DNA of 64,000 nucleotides from Gammaproteobacteria bacterium (GTDB taxonomy: Bacteria; Pseudomonadota; Gammaproteobacteria; Pseudomonadales; Azotimanducaceae). The translations under genes were made by a program, and so were the position numbers. The notes beneath the pieces were generated by a model. The model was given only the letters and a program-made list of their open reading frames with translations. It was not told the origin of the DNA and did not search any database. The DNA is taken from NCBI GenBank assembly GCA_026707945.1, contig JAPOVV010000045.1, positions 1 to 64,000 on the forward strand. Reading direction: 5' to 3'. This document shows positions 35,322-46,742 of the stretch, one piece after another. Position 1 is the stretch's first letter; each line of letters begins with the position of its first letter.

Positions 35322-38300
35322 TTGCATCTAGTCTCTATAAAACTCGCGGGATTCAAATCGTTCGTCGATGCAACGACTATTACGCTTGATCCCTCGGTTA
35401 GCGTGATCGTTGGCCCAAATGGGTGTGGGAAGTCAAACATTCTCGATGCCGTCCGTTGGGCAATTGGCGAAAGCGCAGCCCAACGCCTGCGCGGCGACCT
35501 CAATCGAGATTTCATCTTCAGTGGGTCTGACACCCGTCCTGCAGCGTCACGAGCTAGCGTCGAGTTGGTTTTCGACAATCAGGATGGGCGGATCGGAGGT
35601 GACTATGCGTCCTATGCGGAACTCTCAGTGCGACGAGAGGTGCATAGTGGTGAGCAATCGAGTTCCGACTACTTCCTAAATGGCCAGCGGTGTCGCCGCA
35701 GTGATGTTCGGGACGTTTTTTTAGGTACAGGATTCGGCACGCGAGGCTATTCAATCATCCAGCAAGATTGGATCACGCAGCTCGTCAATTCGGATCCCGA
35801 AACATTGCGCGAACATCTGGAGGAAGCTGCAGGTGTGTCAAGGTATCGTGCACGACGCCATGAAACGCTCAACAAGCTAAATCTCACAAATCAGAATCTC
35901 GAACAGGTACGTCTCAAGCAGACCGATCTAGGGCGCGAAATCCGTCAACTAAAGACGCAAGCGACTAGAGCGAGACGGTATGAAGAAATTACCGAATCCC
36001 TTAATCGTTTGAAGACACAAGTGCTTCACCACAGAATTGAAGCGAAGAACGATGCACAAAGAGAGCTTCTTGCGCAGCTCAATGACATTGAAAAAGCGCT
36101 CTCAGGTCTTGAAAGACAAAACGCAGACTATCGGGAACACCAAGTAAGACTCGAAACCGCACTGGCTACGCAACAACAGGAGCAAGCTCGCGTCGCGGAA
36201 ACGCGCATTGATGCGCAGACATCCGTAAATTCGCTTAGTCATCGAATCGAGCAGCTCGAAAGTACGCGAGATGCGACGATCGCGAATATCCAAGAAAAAT
36301 GCGATCAGTTAAACGATTCGTTGCAGACGTTGGAATCGGATGCCGACGAGCTGAAGGGTCTCAACAGTGAACAACGTTCACTACAAACAAAGTTGAACGA
36401 TTTGGCCAGCGAGAGACGGAATGCCGATAAGGATTTGGGATTAGCGCGTCGAGATGTGGACACAGCAAACGCGCAGACGCAGTCGCTTTCTGAGAAGGCA
36501 TCCGAGTTCGCCATCGAAATCGCGGATCTTGAGGCTAAGCGACAAATCGATGAGGCGGCGATCGGCAATCTGTCTGATTTACTAGATGTCGTTGAAAAAC
36601 CGGATGTCGAACTTGACGGACTAGAGGATAGCATCAGGGATGCAAGTGCGAAGGTCGCGGCGGATGGTCGCGGTGAGGCGGAATTGCGAGAGCAACTGTC
36701 TCGAATCGATGAATCGCTCAAGAACGAGGCAGAGAGCCAACGCGATATTGAGGCGAAACTAAACGAGCGGCTTCCGGTTTTACAGGAGCTACGAGACGAG
36801 CTGCTGAGTCTTCGAACACTCCAGGAAGCGTCTCTAGGTGTGGAGACGATCACGGATGAACTGGAAGTTTGGCTTGCGGCCGCAGGGTTAGACCCGGGAA
36901 CACGTCTAGGTGCAATGCTGCAGGTAGAGAGCGGCTGGGAATCTGCAGTGGAAGTCGTACTAGGCGCAAGACTTCAAGCAATTGCAACCAATCAGTTCGA
37001 ACGCCACCAAGCCGATTTGAGTTCATTAAAGGTAAGCGATGTTGCTCTCTTCGATATCGACTTCGAGCCTGAAGTGAAGGAGCAGCTTGATTTAGCACCT
37101 TCGCTAGCGTCAAAACTGAGTGGTCCGAATGCAAATAGATTCGCTTCATTGGTCGAGGGCGTCTACACCTGCGACACATACGCGGATGCTCTATCCCTCA
37201 TTTCGCAACTTGAGCAATCCGACAGCATCGTTACTGCCGACGGCGTATGGTTAGGGAAGCATTGGGTACGACTGTTTCGATCTGAGGATCGTGCAGTCGG
37301 CGTCATCGAGCGCAGTAGAAGAAGCAACGAGCTAATCGAAGAAATCGTCGAGCTAGAACAAGAGACAAGCAACTTAAGAAAGCAACAAAACCATGTTGCA
37401 AGCGAGATCGAGAACCAATCGGAGAATCGCGAAACAACACAGTCTAAGTTGAATGACATTTCTTCTCAACTCGTCGAGAGTCGTACGCTACTAGCTCAAT
37501 TCACGACTCGTCGCGATGAAAAGCACAAAGTGCGCGCTGCTCAACAACAAAGCAACACTGATCGTCGAGCAGACATCGATGGGCTGCGCAGTGCGGTGGC
37601 CGGCGCGAAAACCAAACTGGATGCACTAAGAAAGGAACAGGATTTCACAGTCAAGGAACTCGAAGAAGCGCAATCTGCTGCAGTACGCGTGGAGTCGTCG
37701 TTTGACGATAAACAGGAAACCTTAGATGCGGTGATGCAGCGCGTGAGTGAAGCGGAACAGGCACGAACACAGCTGGATGTCAAAGTTGACTATTTCGAAA
37801 GGTCACAGGCTCGTCAAGAGATTGTCGTAAATCGGCTCATCGTAGACATTTCCGCGTTGATTTCACAAGGAGAGCGCGCTAAGGTTGAACTACCGGAATT
37901 GACAACAAAGCGCGAAGAAGGGCGTCAAGTACTCACGCAGATCGAGCAAGAACTTAGCGCTAAGAGCTCGGAGCTAGCCGCTACGCAGCAAGAGCTCTCG
38001 TCCGTGCGTAATTCCCAGAATGATCTTGCGAAGGAAAAGGACGGATTTACAGAATCGCTGACACAGTGCAAGTCGCAGCAAACAAGACTCTCGATCGAGC
38101 TTGATCAACTAAATTCAGAACTTAGTCAATTGGGTACCTCGCGCGAATATGCAGAGGTCGAAACGGAGATCGACGTCACTGCGATCGAGCAAGAGATAGA
38201 AGTCTTAACAGCGCGACTCGAACGTCTTGGATTGATTAACTATCGCGCGACGACCGACTTGGAAGAACGAATCGCGGAAAAAGAAGAACTCGATGAGCAC

Positions 38301-38843
38301 GTACTCGACCTTGAATCTACCATGGCCGAAATTCGAAAAGCGATTGAGCGAATAGATACAGAGACTAAGCGGAATTTGCGAAGTACCTTTACCGCAGTAA
38401 ATGAGAATTTAGCAAGGGTGTTTGATTCGTTGTTTGGTGGCGGCACCGCATCAATCGAATTTACCGACGAGGACATTCTTCATGCTGGTGTGATCGTGCG
38501 AGCTCGACCACCCGGTAAAAGAAATTCAACCATCAACATGCTTTCCGGTGGTGAACGTGCAATGACCGCGATCGCGTTTGTATTTGCACTATTCGAGCTA
38601 AATCCGAGTCCGGTTTGCATATTGGATGAGGTGGACGCGCCACTTGACGAACGTAACGTTGTGAAATTTGCTGAACTGCTAGACAGAATGAGTACTGATA
38701 CTCAATTCGTCGTCATCACTCACAATCCGGCGACAATGGAAATGGCTGGTAACTTGCTTGGAGTCACAATGGAGGAAGCCGGCGTATCGCGGCTTGTCGC
38801 AGTGAACTTAGAAGATGCTTACGCACTAGCAGCACAACAATAG
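35322..38843 (+). CDS. smc: Chromosome segregation ATPase SMC
   Basis: A 1173-residue SMC protein of normal length. N-terminal Walker A is VGPNGCGKSNILDAVRW. Long coiled-coil arms (about 165-490 and 660-1000) flank a hinge around residues 500-640. The C-terminal head has the signature NMLSGGERAMTAIA and Walker B PSPVCILDEVDAPLD. TTG start, 3 bases after ccmI. In gammaproteobacteria with SMC rather than MukB, smc is usually followed by zipA and ligA, as here after one inserted gene. scpAB are not in the window. Confidence 0.96.
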   Translation: MHLVSIKLAGFKSFVDATTITLDPSVSVIVGPNGCGKSNILDAVRWAIGESAAQRLRGDLNRDFIFSGSDTRPAASRASVELVFDNQDGRIGGDYASYAELSVRREVHSGEQSSSDYFLNGQRCRRSDVRDVFLGTGFGTRGYSIIQQDWITQLVNSDPETLREHLEEAAGVSRYRARRHETLNKLNLTNQNLEQVRLKQTDLGREIRQLKTQATRARRYEEITESLNRLKTQVLHHRIEAKNDAQRELLAQLNDIEKALSGLERQNADYREHQVRLETALATQQQEQARVAETRIDAQTSVNSLSHRIEQLESTRDATIANIQEKCDQLNDSLQTLESDADELKGLNSEQRSLQTKLNDLASERRNADKDLGLARRDVDTANAQTQSLSEKASEFAIEIADLEAKRQIDEAAIGNLSDLLDVVEKPDVELDGLEDSIRDASAKVAADGRGEAELREQLSRIDESLKNEAESQRDIEAKLNERLPVLQELRDELLSLRTLQEASLGVETITDELEVWLAAAGLDPGTRLGAMLQVESGWESAVEVVLGARLQAIATNQFERHQADLSSLKVSDVALFDIDFEPEVKEQLDLAPSLASKLSGPNANRFASLVEGVYTCDTYADALSLISQLEQSDSIVTADGVWLGKHWVRLFRSEDRAVGVIERSRRSNELIEEIVELEQETSNLRKQQNHVASEIENQSENRETTQSKLNDISSQLVESRTLLAQFTTRRDEKHKVRAAQQQSNTDRRADIDGLRSAVAGAKTKLDALRKEQDFTVKELEEAQSAAVRVESSFDDKQETLDAVMQRVSEAEQARTQLDVKVDYFERSQARQEIVVNRLIVDISALISQGERAKVELPELTTKREEGRQVLTQIEQELSAKSSELAATQQELSSVRNSQNDLAKEKDGFTESLTQCKSQQTRLSIELDQLNSELSQLGTSREYAEVETEIDVTAIEQEIEVLTARLERLGLINYRATTDLEERIAEKEELDEHVLDLESTMAEIRKAIERIDTETKRNLRSTFTAVNENLARVFDSLFGGGTASIEFTDEDILHAGVIVRARPPGKRNSTINMLSGGERAMTAIAFVFALFELNPSPVCILDEVDAPLDERNVVKFAELLDRMSTDTQFVVITHNPATMEMAGNLLGVTMEEAGVSRLVAVNLEDAYALAAQQ

Positions 38844-38958
38844 GCCGCAATCCTGTTACGGTACGCTAGATCAAAACTACAGTGGGGTAGCTCTATAGGT
38901 TAGCGGTTTTGCGAATCTAAAAATAGCAAGAGCCGCGTCTTAAAGCAATTCGCCATCG

Positions 38959-39747
38959 TCAATATGGATTGATTCCGGTAACCAAGAACTGCGGTAAGGT
39001 GAACAAGAAAGTACCGGCTCTAACAGCATTCTCTGCTTCCAGAATCATTGCGCTAGCTTCTTTAGACTGCATTGAGTCGAATTTAGACGCGTAGCTAGCC
39101 ATATTGCGGAGGACCGACAAGCTCCCACCGGTCGTATCGATGCCAGCTCGAATCTGCACATCGACAGATTTGAATCCTGCAGCTAACAAACTAGATCGCA
39201 AGACCCTTCCGATTTCAGGCGTTTTGAAGGCTACTGAAGCTGCATCGAAGAAGCGGGCGGTGCGTTCCGCTCCCCACGGTTCAACGACCACGAAACGCCA
39301 ATCGCTATCAATAACAAATGCACGTCCTCCCGGTTCGAGTACCCTGCGAATTTCCTTTAGCGTTGAAGACACGCTCGGTACATACTCTAGTACGTTCTTA
39401 CACAATACGCGATCGACCGTATTGTTGGCCAACGGTATGGTTCCGTTCTCAACAGCGTGAAAGGAAATCTGCTCGAGATCGGCTGCCCGTTGCGATGCTG
39501 CCGAGACGAATTGTTTATTGAGATCGACACCATATACGCGACCTGTAGATCCGACTATGTTCGCCATTCCCAGACTTACAAATCCCGGACCGCAACCGAA
39601 ATCGAGTACGCGAGACGCGGGTTGCAGATTCAGAGGCGCTAAAAGCTCTTCATAGTCCTCCCGCCATACAAACATCTGTTCGTAACGTTTAACTCGCTCA
39701 TCTTCGATGTGTTGCCAATGGTCTGTGTAAAACGTTGCTTGTGCCAT
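38959..39747 (-). CDS. Class I SAM-dependent methyltransferase
   Basis: A protein of about 262 residues with a Rossmann-fold methyltransferase domain. Motif I is VLDFGCGPGFVSLGMA, the acidic ribose residue is in VYGVDLNKQF, and motif IV-VI regions follow (TVDRVLCKNVLEYVPSV, RRVLEPGGRAFVIDSDW). The ATG at 39747 begins at the natural start of similarity (MAQATFYTDHWQHIEDERVK); a TTG at 39882 would add 45 residues of doubtful coding quality. Resembles UbiE/ArsM-type small-molecule methyltransferases; substrate unknown. It sits alone on the reverse strand between smc and zipA. Confidence 0.8.
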   Translation of the reverse strand: MAQATFYTDHWQHIEDERVKRYEQMFVWREDYEELLAPLNLQPASRVLDFGCGPGFVSLGMANIVGSTGRVYGVDLNKQFVSAASQRAADLEQISFHAVENGTIPLANNTVDRVLCKNVLEYVPSVSSTLKEIRRVLEPGGRAFVIDSDWRFVVVEPWGAERTARFFDAASVAFKTPEIGRVLRSSLLAAGFKSVDVQIRAGIDTTGGSLSVLRNMASYASKFDSMQSKEASAMILEAENAVRAGTFLFTLPQFLVTGINPY

Positions 39748-40277
39748 ATCTCGTTGGTCACCTACTTCAATGAGTTGCGCGAAAGATAGAGCCCGATTGC
39801 GCACGGCATTCCGGGGCAAAATCTCGCCATTTGCCGTAAATTGTGGTTTTTTGATGTGCTTTGAAAACGTTTTTAAACCCAATATCTTGAGCCATCAGCA
39901 TACTTGGCCGGAATTCGCTCGACATGTTATTGAGTGATTTTCTGATGCTCGTGAAATCTAGCTAGATTAGATCGATTCGCGAACACGCTTAAGCTTATCG
40001 CAACGCGATAGAAGATATTCTTACTAACAAGAAGAAATTGACGATTCTTGAAGATGGAATTGACGCGTACGATAGCGTGTTATTACCGCGTCCAGAATCA
40101 ATCTAGTATGCCTAAAACTCACGCCACTTGAGGCTCATATAGTGATCAAATACTATACATATTTATATATTCTCAAAAAATTCCCTTTTATATCAAATGC
40201 CTTTACTTTGTTTATCAATTTTGCTAAACTCGTTGCAGGTCAAATGGAATTGACCTCACCGGGACACGGAGGTCTCT
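39748..40277. other. AT-rich intergenic region upstream of zipA
   Basis: About 530 bp with no supported gene; its left 135 bp could be extra coding sequence if the methyltransferase used the TTG at 39882. The strip 40140-40230 is the most AT-rich sequence in the window and carries the candidate zipA promoter. No hairpin terminator for either neighbour was recognised. Confidence 0.45.
40202..40230 (+). promoter_or_regulatory. Candidate sigma-70 promoter for zipA
   Basis: TTTACT at 40202-40207 (4 of 6) and TAAACT at 40225-40230 (4 of 6) are separated by 17 bases. The start of transcription would lie near 40237, about 40 bases before the zipA ATG, which has a strong GGAGG site. Confidence 0.35.
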
Positions 40278-41729
40278 ATGGAAATCTTAGCTGTAGACGC
40301 TTTTTCCAGTAGCCAGCTGCTAGTAGCAGGCGCTCTCGCGTTATTTGTTACGATCATTTTTTCGAGCATATATATTCGTATCAAAGGGCAATATCGAGGT
40401 AGAAACAAACTACCTGATCACACCCAAAAGAAACGGGTATTCGGGGTACGTCGTACAAGGGATTCTCACCTACCATCGATTCCACCAGAAAACCACGAAG
40501 TCGTTTCTGGCGCGCGCCCTAAAGAGCCTACTAAGGACGATACCGAAGGTTTCCAGTTCGATTTTGACATCCCTGAACGACCGCGCGGTCCTATTGAGCA
40601 CGTTACTCCTGATCAAGAAGAGGTTGCTCGACCCGACGATCGATGGGAAGCTCCGATTGAAGTCGGAGAGGGCGCATTCGCGAAGGTTACAGCTAATGGC
40701 GCGAACGGTTTTGAAACCGAGGAACGTTTTGAGGATGAGGGCACTAGTGTTCCCGAAATCTCGTACGATCGGTTTGTTGAAGCGCCAGCGAATGGTGTCG
40801 AAGAGCACTTGGAAATCAGCGATTCAGACCAGGAATCGGTAAACAGCTGGGAAGCTAGTGACGACGACGAGTACAGCTTAACTGATACCGAAGCAATGAA
40901 TGCTGACATCGATTTTTCTGAAGACAACGGTGATTCAGGACTCGTGGCGGAGGAATACCAACAAGATTACGAGTACGAATTCGTCGATGATGCTGTCCCG
41001 TCGAGCACTGTTGAAGACTATGTTCCAGCGAACGAGTATCCCTCTGAAGATGACCTAGCTACCGCGAACTATGAAGATCATGACGTAGACCACCCAATCG
41101 AGTCAGAATCGGAAGAAGTTGTGGTACCGTTTGACAACCGCGCAGCAGAAGCGAAACGAGTAGGGGTCCCAGCCGAAGATACAAACAGTAGTTTCTCAGT
41201 TGTTTCGGTGTGCCTCATTAGTGATGATGAAGGGCAAATATATCGAGATATCCGTGGTGAGATCTTAGCGGCTTTCTTGGACAAGAAAGGGTTCATATAT
41301 CTCGATGAGGAGTACCACTTACAGCACAAATCAACAGTCGATAAAGGCGCTATTCGCGTGCGTAACTACGAAGCTACCACGATCGGCAGCTTGGTGAAAG
41401 GGAATATGGAAACGTGTGGTTTTCGCTTGTACTTCCGACCAGGCGATTGTGCCGATCCGTTAGCAACGTTGAACGAAATGCTGAAAATCGCGAACTTAGC
41501 AATTAGCTTTTTCGGCAATGTATGCGAAAAACCGCTTGTAATTTATGACGGTCGCAAAGATAGTACTGGGAATATTTCGCGGTTGACACAAGAGGACTAT
41601 GATGCCTTGAAACGGGAGCTCTACGATGCGTTTCCGAGGAGTCTGGGCACCGGTTCGAAACGCACTGCGATCACTCGAAACGAGTACGCCCCGAGCGATG
41701 ATTTGCCGACTAGAGCTGAGCAAATTTGA
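40278..41729 (+). CDS. zipA: Cell division protein ZipA
   Basis: A 483-residue division protein that ties FtsZ to the inner membrane. One N-terminal helix (LLVAGALALFVTIIFSSIYI) is followed by a short basic strip (GQYRGRNKLP, KKRVFGVRRT), a long very acidic linker (about residues 75-300, dense in Asp and Glu), and the C-terminal ZipA FtsZ-binding domain (SFSVVSVCLISDDEGQIYRD onward, with RLYFRPGDCADPLATLNEML). The linker is longer and more acidic than the Pro/Gln-rich linker of E. coli ZipA. GGAGG lies 7 bases before the ATG. ligA follows, as is usual. Confidence 0.9.
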   Translation: MEILAVDAFSSSQLLVAGALALFVTIIFSSIYIRIKGQYRGRNKLPDHTQKKRVFGVRRTRDSHLPSIPPENHEVVSGARPKEPTKDDTEGFQFDFDIPERPRGPIEHVTPDQEEVARPDDRWEAPIEVGEGAFAKVTANGANGFETEERFEDEGTSVPEISYDRFVEAPANGVEEHLEISDSDQESVNSWEASDDDEYSLTDTEAMNADIDFSEDNGDSGLVAEEYQQDYEYEFVDDAVPSSTVEDYVPANEYPSEDDLATANYEDHDVDHPIESESEEVVVPFDNRAAEAKRVGVPAEDTNSSFSVVSVCLISDDEGQIYRDIRGEILAAFLDKKGFIYLDEEYHLQHKSTVDKGAIRVRNYEATTIGSLVKGNMETCGFRLYFRPGDCADPLATLNEMLKIANLAISFFGNVCEKPLVIYDGRKDSTGNISRLTQEDYDALKRELYDAFPRSLGTGSKRTAITRNEYAPSDDLPTRAEQI

Positions 41730-41758
41730 TTCCATTGGCGTGGCTTTCTTCAATATAA

Positions 41759-43774
<2,016 letters not shown>

Positions 43775-43785
43775 GCGTACGCCTA

Positions 43786-44715
43786 CTAGTCGCTATTCGC
43801 GTTTGCCGCCTCGTCAATCACTGCGGAAATGATGCAGTGATCAGGGCTTTCTCGAATACGGGGGTGTTCTACCACGGACTCATTGTTGATTTGATCGAGT
43901 AAGCCATTCGATACAAGAATGTGATCGATAAGGTCCGGGTATCTGGCGTCACACCAATCGTCCTGAGTCGTACCTTCTCGTACGTCTGCAGTAACAAGCG
44001 TTGTATGCGTGGTTGAATCCAGTAATTGCGCGGCAGCCCAATCGTCCGACATCGCCAAACGTCGGTTGAAGTCACCTAATACGATGAACGCCTCGTTACG
44101 ATCGTTCCGTTCGTTTATCCACTCTGTTAGTCGTGCAACTTGACCGCGAAGAGTATGACAGATGTTCGATCGACCCGAATCATCATCCTGCTCGGCGCCC
44201 CAACAACCAGATGCAAGGTGGACGGAAAGAACTCTAAAAGACAATTGGTTCACTTGAATCGTTACATCCGTTCCCCATCTTTGGTCAGGATTGTCACCTG
44301 CGAGATGCGCATAGGACGGATTGATTTCAAAGTCGACGCCACGTCGCACAGCAATACCCGTGGCTTGGTGGCGAAGTCGCTTGTCCTCTGTTCCCCAGCA
44401 AATCGACCCCCCTTCACTGCCTCGGGTATTAGGTCGGTCGGACATTACCACGATCCATTCCGATTCGGGAAATACGCGGTAGGCCGCCTGCGCGCTCTCG
44501 ACTTCTTGAATCGCGACTACGTCTGCATCCAATTCAGTGATTCGTCCTGCAATGTATTCGTAATCGTCGTTGCTCCGAGGTATACAACCGGCGTCGTTAT
44601 CTTCGTTCAGATGCTCAACGTTCCAGGTGGCGATATGCAACGACTCCGCTGACACATACGATGAGAATGCTGACACGAGAAAAATTGATATCAGAATAGA
44701 TTTGAACGTTGTCAT
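43786..44715 (-). CDS. Secreted endonuclease/exonuclease/phosphatase family protein
   Basis: A protein of about 310 residues with a signal peptide (MTTFKSILISIFLVSAFSSY... SAES) and an EEP (DNase I-like) fold. The motifs are ATWNVEHLNED, AIQEVESAQAAYRVF, LSVHLASGCWG, IVLGDFNRRLA and the final SPDHCIISAVID with the catalytic Asp-His. Substrates in this family range from nucleic acids to phosphoesters, so specificity is open; export suggests nucleic-acid or phospholipid scavenging. The ATG at 44715 is preferred since it opens on the signal peptide. Ends 11 bp from the convergent ligA stop. Confidence 0.85.
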   Translation of the reverse strand: MTTFKSILISIFLVSAFSSYVSAESLHIATWNVEHLNEDNDAGCIPRSNDDYEYIAGRITELDADVVAIQEVESAQAAYRVFPESEWIVVMSDRPNTRGSEGGSICWGTEDKRLRHQATGIAVRRGVDFEINPSYAHLAGDNPDQRWGTDVTIQVNQLSFRVLSVHLASGCWGAEQDDDSGRSNICHTLRGQVARLTEWINERNDRNEAFIVLGDFNRRLAMSDDWAAAQLLDSTTHTTLVTADVREGTTQDDWCDARYPDLIDHILVSNGLLDQINNESVVEHPRIRESPDHCIISAVIDEAANANSD

Positions 44716-44904
44716 TGTTTTTCCAGACCTAGAGTTCGAGTTTGTGAAAGGCTGATCGATGTTAGACGATATTACGCAATGTCGTGACAAACTCCCGAAT
44801 ATCTCGCAGAAGTCGCTACATCAGGTTGATTTCGTTTCTGGCGATCGGGATTCGTGCGTTACCGCGCAGCAATATACTTACGGTGAAACTTAACTGGTCA
44901 CGTC

Positions 44905-45948
44905 ATGCGCCTTAATTACACTCAGGAAGAGCTCTTAAGAGAACATGATTTCGCTGAACTGCATGTTATTGACGGGCAGCGTCTTCATGGTGGTTTCGAC
45001 GAAGAGGGGCGTTATGTGCCACCGCGTTCAAAAGTGCGACCTGAAGCTATCTCGAATTGGACTTCCGCGTTGCGTGAACGTGGAGGCGATTTGCTTGATG
45101 CAGACTCATCTCTGCTGAGCGGTCCACGTGTTCCAAATTTCGAGCAACAGTGTCTCTTGATAGGTAATGGTCTAGGTCGAGTGTTTTGGAATGGGCTGAC
45201 GGTCACGGGCAAAATCGAAGGTCGTGGTCGCATGCTTGCAACAACACCATTCCCGGATCTTCAGCCACTAGTAGTCGAAGACATTAGCGACATGGCGATT
45301 GGACACTTGAATAAAGGTCTAATGATCGCCCACGGAATTGACGAAGGTGGGATTCCCGAAGAAGGCATCGGTGGTCACGATGTCATGTGGTTCATCGCCC
45401 GAGATTTGGCATTCGGTAGAGATGCCTATCCAGACGCTGATCCTCCTGGCAGGATAGCTCGCGAAGAGGAGGAAGGTCAACGACGAATGCCTGCGATTCC
45501 TCTACCGTATGAAGGATTCTTGAGTTTCCTCATGAATCTTCTCTTGATCGAATTCAGAGCGGAGATCGGCTTCGCGTCTAGTCAACGCATATTTCGTACG
45601 ACTGAATTGTTCCCGGGACGAGAGGAACAAGCGTTAGAGGCGGCAGAGATCATCGAGCGAATTCGTACCGACGAATTGATTCACGTGGAATCGTTGAGAC
45701 TTTATCTCGGTGAACTTCGCTCGTTGACGTTATGCCGCGAAGACGGCGGCACGATGCCTGGTCACGAAATTGTGGATCCGTTTTGGCAGAACTTGGTTAC
45801 GTGGTCAGTGGGAGAACAACCTCGACTGGTGGCAGCTCAAACTCATGCCTCCATTGCCGACATGATCGATGAACACTCTGACGGTACCGGAGTCAGAAAG
45901 CGATTCGACGAGCTACGAGACGAAGGTTACGAACTAGCTGCAGCCTAG
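44905..45948 (+). CDS. Ferritin-like-motif protein of unknown function
   Basis: A 347-residue cytoplasmic protein I do not recognise by name. The N-terminal half is beta-rich with many aspartates and glycines (GQRLHGGFDEEGRYVPPRSK). The C-terminal half is helical and contains LLLIEFRAEIGFASSQRIF and, about 60 residues on, IERIRTDELIHVESLRLYL, whose D-E-x-x-H pattern is that of ferritin/rubrerythrin-like diiron sites. A diiron oxygenase or oxidase role is therefore possible, but only one of the two expected half-sites is clear. No strong ribosome-binding site precedes the ATG. Its stop is 1 base from that of the convergent DUF169 gene. Confidence 0.5.
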   Translation: MRLNYTQEELLREHDFAELHVIDGQRLHGGFDEEGRYVPPRSKVRPEAISNWTSALRERGGDLLDADSSLLSGPRVPNFEQQCLLIGNGLGRVFWNGLTVTGKIEGRGRMLATTPFPDLQPLVVEDISDMAIGHLNKGLMIAHGIDEGGIPEEGIGGHDVMWFIARDLAFGRDAYPDADPPGRIAREEEEGQRRMPAIPLPYEGFLSFLMNLLLIEFRAEIGFASSQRIFRTTELFPGREEQALEAAEIIERIRTDELIHVESLRLYLGELRSLTLCREDGGTMPGHEIVDPFWQNLVTWSVGEQPRLVAAQTHASIADMIDEHSDGTGVRKRFDELRDEGYELAAA

Positions 45949-45949
45949 C

Positions 45950-46732
45950 TTAGCCGTAACTTACGTTCATTCCATCACGGACGTCATTGTTGACGCCATA
46001 TTGAGGGATCGGATAGCGAAGTCCATTGCGCGAAAGGTTCCGCAATCCTTCGATGACCCCTGGCAAGTAGGCTGGTGGAATTGCCATAAGTAGCTCATCT
46101 TCCATGACACCACCATAGCGACGCTCGGCGAAGCAGGGGATTGAGAGGCTAGGTTCGCCCGTTGCGAGGGCTCGTCCCCAGCTGTCCGCGCAAGCGCTTT
46201 CACCTACGCAACCCCATTCGAGCTTCCTGTAACCTGTCCACTGCAGGCCGTTGATGAACAGAATCATTTGTGCTGGTGTCGCGTAGATAAGGGCGATGTC
46301 AGGTGGGTTGAGCCTTCCTGATGCTAACGGACTGACGACCATCGCCTCGAACTTGCCATAAGGCACGACATCCATCGCGGCTTGATGCTTGGCAGATTCC
46401 TCCTGGTTTTCATACCAAACGCCCGCCATGTTTTTACCAGAAAGCCACTCTTCGGATCGAGGAGCGAGCCCTATCACCGTTTGGCATTGTGCACCGACGA
46501 GATCTTGTGCGGTAATGCCTACAGTCCAGCCGTTACGAGACGCTTGACCAACGATTTGATCGGTCGTATGAATGTGTTTTGGTCGCCTGATCCGCTCGAT
46601 CGCGTCGATGTCTGATGCGTGTTCGAACAGCTTCATCCCGATGGGCGTCGTACGTAAACGCAAGAATTGGTTCAAGCCAGTAACGAGCTCAGACCAATCG
46701 AGATTTTGCGACTCTGACGCGATAACTGCCAT
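45950..46732 (-). CDS. DUF169 family protein
   Basis: A 260-residue protein of the DUF169 family. Recognisable parts are the start GLNQFLRLRTTPIGMKLFEH, the cysteine in VGAQCQTVIGLA, VVSPLASGRLNPPDIALIY, and WTGYRKLEWGCVGESACADS, which carries two cysteines near the middle and suggests metal or cofactor binding. Function is unknown. It follows the enoyl-CoA hydratase gene after 10 bases on the same strand, so the two form an operon. Confidence 0.82.
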   Translation of the reverse strand: MAVIASESQNLDWSELVTGLNQFLRLRTTPIGMKLFEHASDIDAIERIRRPKHIHTTDQIVGQASRNGWTVGITAQDLVGAQCQTVIGLAPRSEEWLSGKNMAGVWYENQEESAKHQAAMDVVPYGKFEAMVVSPLASGRLNPPDIALIYATPAQMILFINGLQWTGYRKLEWGCVGESACADSWGRALATGEPSLSIPCFAERRYGGVMEDELLMAIPPAYLPGVIEGLRNLSRNGLRYPIPQYGVNNDVRDGMNVSYG

Positions 46733-46742
46733 GTTTATATCC

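Noticed and set aside
36305-36853. 182-codon open frame on the reverse strand inside smc
   Set aside because: Serine-rich antisense shadow of the coiled-coil codons; no start signal or family similarity.
44140-44652. 170-codon forward frame antisense to the secreted EEP-family gene
   Set aside because: No ribosome-binding site or family signature; the opposite frame has a signal peptide and all family motifs.
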